Shown piece after piece: positions 6,830 through 10,217 of a DNA stretch of 10,217 nucleotides; position 1 is the first letter of the stretch; each line of letters starts with the position of its first letter. The DNA comes from Flavobacteriaceae bacterium. Lineage in GTDB: Bacteria > Bacteroidota > Bacteroidia > Flavobacteriales > Flavobacteriaceae. A program made the position numbers and the translations under genes. A model generated the notes under the pieces. It worked only from the letters and a program-made list of their open reading frames with translations. It did not search any database and was not told the origin of the DNA. The DNA lies in assembly GCA_002702385.1 (NCBI GenBank), contig NZZF01000018.1:1-10217 (forward strand). Reading direction: 5' to 3'.

Positions 6830-8521
6830 ATGAAAACAGAATACGACGCTATAGTTATTGGTACTGGTGTAAGTGGAGGATGGGCTGCTAAGGAACTTTG
6901 TGAAAAAGGATTAAAAACGTTAGTCCTTGAAAGAGGCAGGATGTTAAGCCACCCCGAAGATTACACAACTGCTAACATGGATCATTGGGATTTTCCGTCT
7001 GGTGATAAAATCACTAATGAGATTAAAAAAAATCAACCAAAACAGAGTAGAACAGGATATGTAAATACCGAATCAACAAAGCATATGTTTGTTGATGATT
7101 TGAAGCACCCTTACAATGAAGACAAACCTTTTAATTGGATAAGAGGATATCATGTTGGAGGAAGGTCTTTAACATGGGGTAGACAAAGCCATAGGCTTAC
7201 AAAATTTGATTTTGAAGGAAATGCGAAAGAAGGTATTGCTGTTGATTGGCCAATTAGGTATGAAGATTTGGCTCCTTGGTATGATTACGTTGAAGAATAT
7301 ATTGGTGTCAGTGGAGAAAATTTAGGACTTCCTCAATATCCAAGCGGAAAGCTTCTAAAGCCTATGGAACTTACATGTGTTGAAAATGTTTTAAAACAAA
7401 CTTTAGCAAAAAAATACGATGATAGATTGCTTACCATTGGAAGAGTAGCTCATATAACAGAAGGCACGAAACCTGGAAAAGGAAGAGTGTCGTGTCAATA
7501 TAGAAATCGTTGTAGAAGAGGATGTCCATACGGCGCATATTTTAGCAGTAATTCTTCAACACTTCCAGCCGCTGAAGATACAGGGAACATGACTTTGAGA
7601 CCAAATTCAGTAGTTTATGAAGTCTCATATGATGAAGATAGACAAAGAGCAAGTGGAGTAAAAATAATTGATGCTGAAACAATGATGACTTATGAATTTA
7701 AGGCTAAAATTATTTTTGTTTGTGCCTCTTCTATAGGTTCAACTTCGATTTTACTACAATCAAAATCTAATCGATTCCCAAATGGAATGGGAAATGACTG
7801 TGGTGAATTAGGACATAATTTAATGGATCACCATTTTCAAATTGGAGCAAGCGGAAAGCATGATGGATTTCAAGACAAATACTATATTGGAAAAAGACCA
7901 AACGGAATATACATTCCTAAATTTAGAAATATTGGAGGCAATACCAATAGAAAAGATTTCATTAGAGGATACGGTTATCAAGGAGGTGGAAGTAGAGGAG
8001 ATTGGACTAAACAAATTGCAGAGCTTTCTTATGGTAAAGATTTGAAAGAAGCTATTTTAAAACCTGGGGGATGGACAATGGGATTAACAGGGTTTGGTGA
8101 AATATTACCTTACCATGATAATAGGATGTATTTAAATTATGAAAAGAAAGATAAATGGGGATTACCTACTGTAACTTTTGACGCTTCTTTGAAAGAGAAC
8201 GAGTTAAATATGAGAAAAGATATGCAACAACAAGCAATTGAGATGCTTGAAGCAGCAGGATTTAAAGAGGTTAAAGGAACAGGTAAAGAATATAATTTTG
8301 GTAATGGAATACACGAAATGGGAACAGCAAGAATGGGGCGTGATCCAAAAACTTCAGTACTAAATAAGTACAATCAAATTCATTCAGTAAAAAATGTATT
8401 TGTGACAGATGGAGCCGCGATGACATCAGGTGGAAATGTTAATCCATCATTAACATATATGGCTTTAACTGCTAGAGCTGTTGACTATGCAGTAAGGGAA
8501 TTAAACAAGAGAAACTTATAA
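6830..8521 (+). CDS. GMC-family FAD oxidoreductase with Cys-x5-Cys-x3-Cys motif (sugar/polyol dehydrogenase large subunit)
   Basis: A complete 563-residue catalytic subunit. The N-terminal FAD-binding Rossmann motif YDAIVIGTGVSGG has G11-x-G13-x-x-G16, with Glu34 (VLERG) to bind the adenosine ribose. GGRSLTWGRQSHRL is the GMC flavin-contact region. C222-x5-C228-x3-C232, within a stretch ending GCPYGAYFSSN, has the spacing of the iron-sulfur ligands in three-subunit FAD-dependent glucose dehydrogenases. The GMC C-terminal domain has His495 (IHEMGTARMG) and Asn538 (GGNVNPSLTYMALT) as the active-site pair. It likely oxidises a sugar or polyol hydroxyl and passes electrons on through the cluster; the exact substrate cannot be read from sequence. 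It has no signal peptide of its own. The stop is directly followed by the ATG of the small subunit, as in known systems. Related Bacteroidota enzymes take part in 3-keto-glycoside formation, which is one possibility here. Confidence 0.92.
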   Translation: MKTEYDAIVIGTGVSGGWAAKELCEKGLKTLVLERGRMLSHPEDYTTANMDHWDFPSGDKITNEIKKNQPKQSRTGYVNTESTKHMFVDDLKHPYNEDKPFNWIRGYHVGGRSLTWGRQSHRLTKFDFEGNAKEGIAVDWPIRYEDLAPWYDYVEEYIGVSGENLGLPQYPSGKLLKPMELTCVENVLKQTLAKKYDDRLLTIGRVAHITEGTKPGKGRVSCQYRNRCRRGCPYGAYFSSNSSTLPAAEDTGNMTLRPNSVVYEVSYDEDRQRASGVKIIDAETMMTYEFKAKIIFVCASSIGSTSILLQSKSNRFPNGMGNDCGELGHNLMDHHFQIGASGKHDGFQDKYYIGKRPNGIYIPKFRNIGGNTNRKDFIRGYGYQGGGSRGDWTKQIAELSYGKDLKEAILKPGGWTMGLTGFGEILPYHDNRMYLNYEKKDKWGLPTVTFDASLKENELNMRKDMQQQAIEMLEAAGFKEVKGTGKEYNFGNGIHEMGTARMGRDPKTSVLNKYNQIHSVKNVFVTDGAAMTSGGNVNPSLTYMALTARAVDYAVRELNKRNL

Positions 8522-9163
8522 ATGAAAAGAAGAGAATTACTAAAGAATTTAGGCTTGGGTGTTGGAGCAATAACTTTAACTCCTGCTATCTCAAGTTTAC
8601 TTCATAGTTGTAGTGATGGTACAACTTGGAAACCTGTTTTTTTTAGTAGGGAACAAATTTTTTTACTTTCAAATTTAACTGAATTAATTATTCCATCTGA
8701 CGATGAAATTCCAGGTGCAAAGGAATTGAATCTTACAAAATTTATTGATCTATATGTTATTAATATGATGGAAGCAAAACAACAGAACTTATTAAAAAAA
8801 TCATTTGATTGTTTTGTAGAAAATTCCCTAATGGAAAGTAATAATTCAAAAATAAATCAAATAACTAATGAAGATCTTGAGTCAAGATTAAAATATTTTT
8901 TTAAGGATAAAGTAGATTCTCATAAATCTTGGAATTCAGATTTTAATAAATATTCAAGAGGTTTTGAAAGCGATCAAACCAATCCTCCCGTCGATGCGCT
9001 TTCATATAATTTTTTAAATACAATTAGAAGACTTACCATAACTTCATTTAAATGGTCTGAAACAATTGGTGAAAAAGTTTTAGCATATAATCCAATCCCT
9101 GGTAGACAAGCTGGATGTGTTGATTTAAATGAAGCTACTGGCGGTAGAGCTTGGTCTCCATAA
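8522..9163 (+). CDS. gluconate 2-dehydrogenase subunit 3-family protein with Tat signal
   Basis: 213 residues, the small (gamma-type) partner of the GMC subunit. The N-terminus MKRRELLKNLGLGVGAITL is a twin-arginine signal (Arg3-Arg4 followed by a moderately hydrophobic stretch). It leads into SSLLHSC, where Cys30 could serve as a lipobox Cys, so the protein may be a Tat-exported lipoprotein. The family body follows: FSREQIFLLSNLTELIIPSDDEIPGAKELNLTKFID is typical of the subunit 3 start (quoted in part; residues about 43-77). The end, YNPIPGRQAGCVDLNEATGG, followed by RAWSP, is the usual C-terminal motif. There is no spacer after the GMC gene, so the two are certainly one transcript. In characterised relatives this subunit is needed for folding and export of the catalytic subunit, which rides through the Tat pore with it. 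The length is normal for the family. Confidence 0.92.
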   Translation: MKRRELLKNLGLGVGAITLTPAISSLLHSCSDGTTWKPVFFSREQIFLLSNLTELIIPSDDEIPGAKELNLTKFIDLYVINMMEAKQQNLLKKSFDCFVENSLMESNNSKINQITNEDLESRLKYFFKDKVDSHKSWNSDFNKYSRGFESDQTNPPVDALSYNFLNTIRRLTITSFKWSETIGEKVLAYNPIPGRQAGCVDLNEATGGRAWSP

Positions 9164-9196
9164 TTATTTAGGTATATTTTTTGTGTTACTCTAAGT

Positions 9197-9289
9197 ATGG
9201 AGCTATCCAGCTTTGGAATTTTTATACTTATTGGTAGCATTGCTATCATGATTATCATGTACTATTTTTTAAAGGAAATTAGCAAGTAA
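9197..9289 (+). CDS. 30-aa single-span micro-protein candidate
   Basis: ATG to TAA, 30 residues: a short polar start (MELSSF), one continuous hydrophobic span (GIFILIGSIAIMIIMYYF) and a charged end (LKEISK). The size and layout resemble accessory microproteins of membrane complexes such as KdpF or CydX, but I see no sequence match to them. It lies 33 bases after the Tat-subunit gene and 32 bases before the esterase gene, on the same strand. Its composition is far more hydrophobic than random AT-rich sequence without stops would need to be, but a chance ORF cannot be excluded at this length. Confidence 0.45.
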   Translation: MELSSFGIFILIGSIAIMIIMYYFLKEISK

Positions 9290-9321
9290 GTTGTTATATC
9301 ACTTTTAGTTATATTTAATAG

Positions 9322-10217
9322 ATGAAGAAAATCTTTCTATTAGCCTTACTAATTCCAGCATTATTAATTTCTCAAAAAGAATGTGCTCCATGCGATTTTA
9401 AAGCTAACCCTGGGTTAGAAATAACAAAATCAAAATCTAATTGGCCAAAAATCAATAATGGCGAAACTATAAGAATTAATAGTTTAACAAATATTATATA
9501 TGATGGGGATGATAAATATTGGGAAATGTGGAATAGACAAGCCTGGTGGGAAAATGAAAAATCTGATCCATGGGCTCTAACTACTAATTGGATAGATAAT
9601 TATGTAGAACCTGTAAAAGGATTTAAAGATTGTGTTAATGATAAATTAAGATGGAAGTGTGGATATTCTTACAATATTAAACTACCTGAAAATTACAAGA
9701 AAAATAAAAAATATCCCCTAGTTGTTTTTTTACATGGTGGAATTAGAGAATATCCAAGATCTTTAACATGGAAAGTTAAAAATTTAGAAAACTTTCATGT
9801 TCCCAAAGACGATCCCTATATTATTGCAGCACCCTTTAAGCTTGGTGTTGACTGGAGTCCAAAAAGAATTCTAGATGTAATTGAAGACATTAAATCAAAT
9901 TTAAAAATCGATATTAATAGAATTTATTTAACTGGACTTAGTATGGGTGGCAGAGGGACATTTATTGTTGCAGCTGAATTACCTAAATTATTTGCAGCAA
10001 TTATGCCATTAAGTCCACATCATACCCCATATTCTTACCTGTCACTTTCAGATAAAGTATCACATATACCTACTTTCTTACATCATAGTACAAATGATAA
10101 AACTTCTAAATTTTCAGTTGCTGAAGATATGTTTGAGGAATTAAAACAAACTAACAAGAATATAGTTTTTGATATTGGAAACTCTGGTCATTCAGGTTGG
10201 AATAAAATATACAATAA
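9322..10217 (+). CDS. secreted alpha/beta-hydrolase, esterase/PHB-depolymerase-like (C-terminus beyond window)
   Basis: The frame is open from the ATG at 9322 to the edge, giving 298 residues. A signal peptide (MKKIFLLALLIPALLIS) probably ends before Gln18. The first 115 or so mature residues are Trp-rich and hold the only four cysteines (C21-x-x-C24, C104, C113), which could form disulfides in the periplasm or outside. The hydrolase core then begins: YPLVVFLHGG with the oxyanion-hole region at His138-Gly140, nucleophile elbow GLSMGG with Ser207, then HHSTNDKT with Asp259 and NSGHSGW with His290. These make a complete Ser-Asp-His triad in the right order and spacing. The core resembles secreted feruloyl/acetyl esterases and PHB-depolymerase-type hydrolases; a peptidase of the same fold cannot be excluded. 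Proximity to a sugar dehydrogenase suggests carbohydrate esters as substrate. The triad lies inside the window, so the unseen remainder may be short. Confidence 0.85.
   Translation, partial: MKKIFLLALLIPALLISQKECAPCDFKANPGLEITKSKSNWPKINNGETIRINSLTNIIYDGDDKYWEMWNRQAWWENEKSDPWALTTNWIDNYVEPVKGFKDCVNDKLRWKCGYSYNIKLPENYKKNKKYPLVVFLHGGIREYPRSLTWKVKNLENFHVPKDDPYIIAAPFKLGVDWSPKRILDVIEDIKSNLKIDINRIYLTGLSMGGRGTFIVAAELPKLFAAIMPLSPHHTPYSYLSLSDKVSHIPTFLHHSTNDKTSKFSVAEDMFEELKQTNKNIVFDIGNSGHSGWNKIYN

Noticed and set aside
7842..8045. Plus-strand 67-aa ORF inside the GMC gene
   Set aside because: Out-of-frame shadow within a region where the GMC frame is clearly coding.
8974..9258. Minus-strand 94-aa ORF over the end of the subunit-3 gene
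   Set aside because: Most of it is antisense to the conserved C-terminal motif of the Tat subunit, and its N-terminal part is antisense to the micro-ORF.

Overview
The window looks like a chromosomal stretch from a flavobacterium-like member of the Bacteroidota. It is strongly AT-rich. Secreted proteins have short signal peptides ending in Ser-Gln, Shine-Dalgarno sites are nearly absent, and several families (DUF4834, the Bacteroidota YfhO-type membrane protein, the GNAT-like protein next to mnmE) are typical of this phylum. No tRNA, rRNA, CRISPR array, insertion sequence or phage gene was seen. No gene-free stretch exceeds 300 bases; the longest spacers are near 5280-5469, 6731-6829 and 9164-9321, and two of these hold small ORFs.

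Layout: (1) 1-1611, minus strand: a DUF4834 small membrane protein overlapping a large YfhO-type polytopic membrane protein that runs off the left edge. (2) 1676-5279, plus strand: a tightly packed set of an outer-membrane beta-barrel-like protein with a lysine-rich tail, a GNAT-like acyltransferase-family protein, and mnmE (tRNA wobble-uridine modification GTPase). The first two overlap by 1 base and the last two are 2 bases apart. (3) 5334-6123, plus strand: a run of unrecognised small envelope ORFs (a doubtful 40-aa ORF, a 42-aa single-span protein, a 66-aa two-span protein with a TTG start, and a 111-aa lipoprotein). The last three overlap each other. (4) 6182-9163, plus strand: a secreted CIA30-domain protein, then a GMC-family flavin oxidoreductase directly followed, with no spacer, by its gluconate-2-dehydrogenase-subunit-3-type partner carrying a Tat signal. 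(5) 9197-9289: a 30-aa single-span micro-ORF. (6) From 9322 to the right edge: a secreted alpha/beta-hydrolase (esterase-like), incomplete.

Regions 4-6 can be read as an envelope module for sugar or polyol oxidation and ester cleavage. The GMC enzyme has the Cys-x5-Cys-x3-Cys spacing of iron-sulfur-containing FAD glucose dehydrogenases and is probably exported with its Tat-bearing small subunit. A cytochrome electron acceptor is not in the window. The rest is mostly ordinary flavobacterial housekeeping and envelope content. I see no clear defence system or otherwise dramatic new system; the best candidates for something undescribed are the small-ORF cluster at 5334-6123 and the micro-ORF at 9197-9289.
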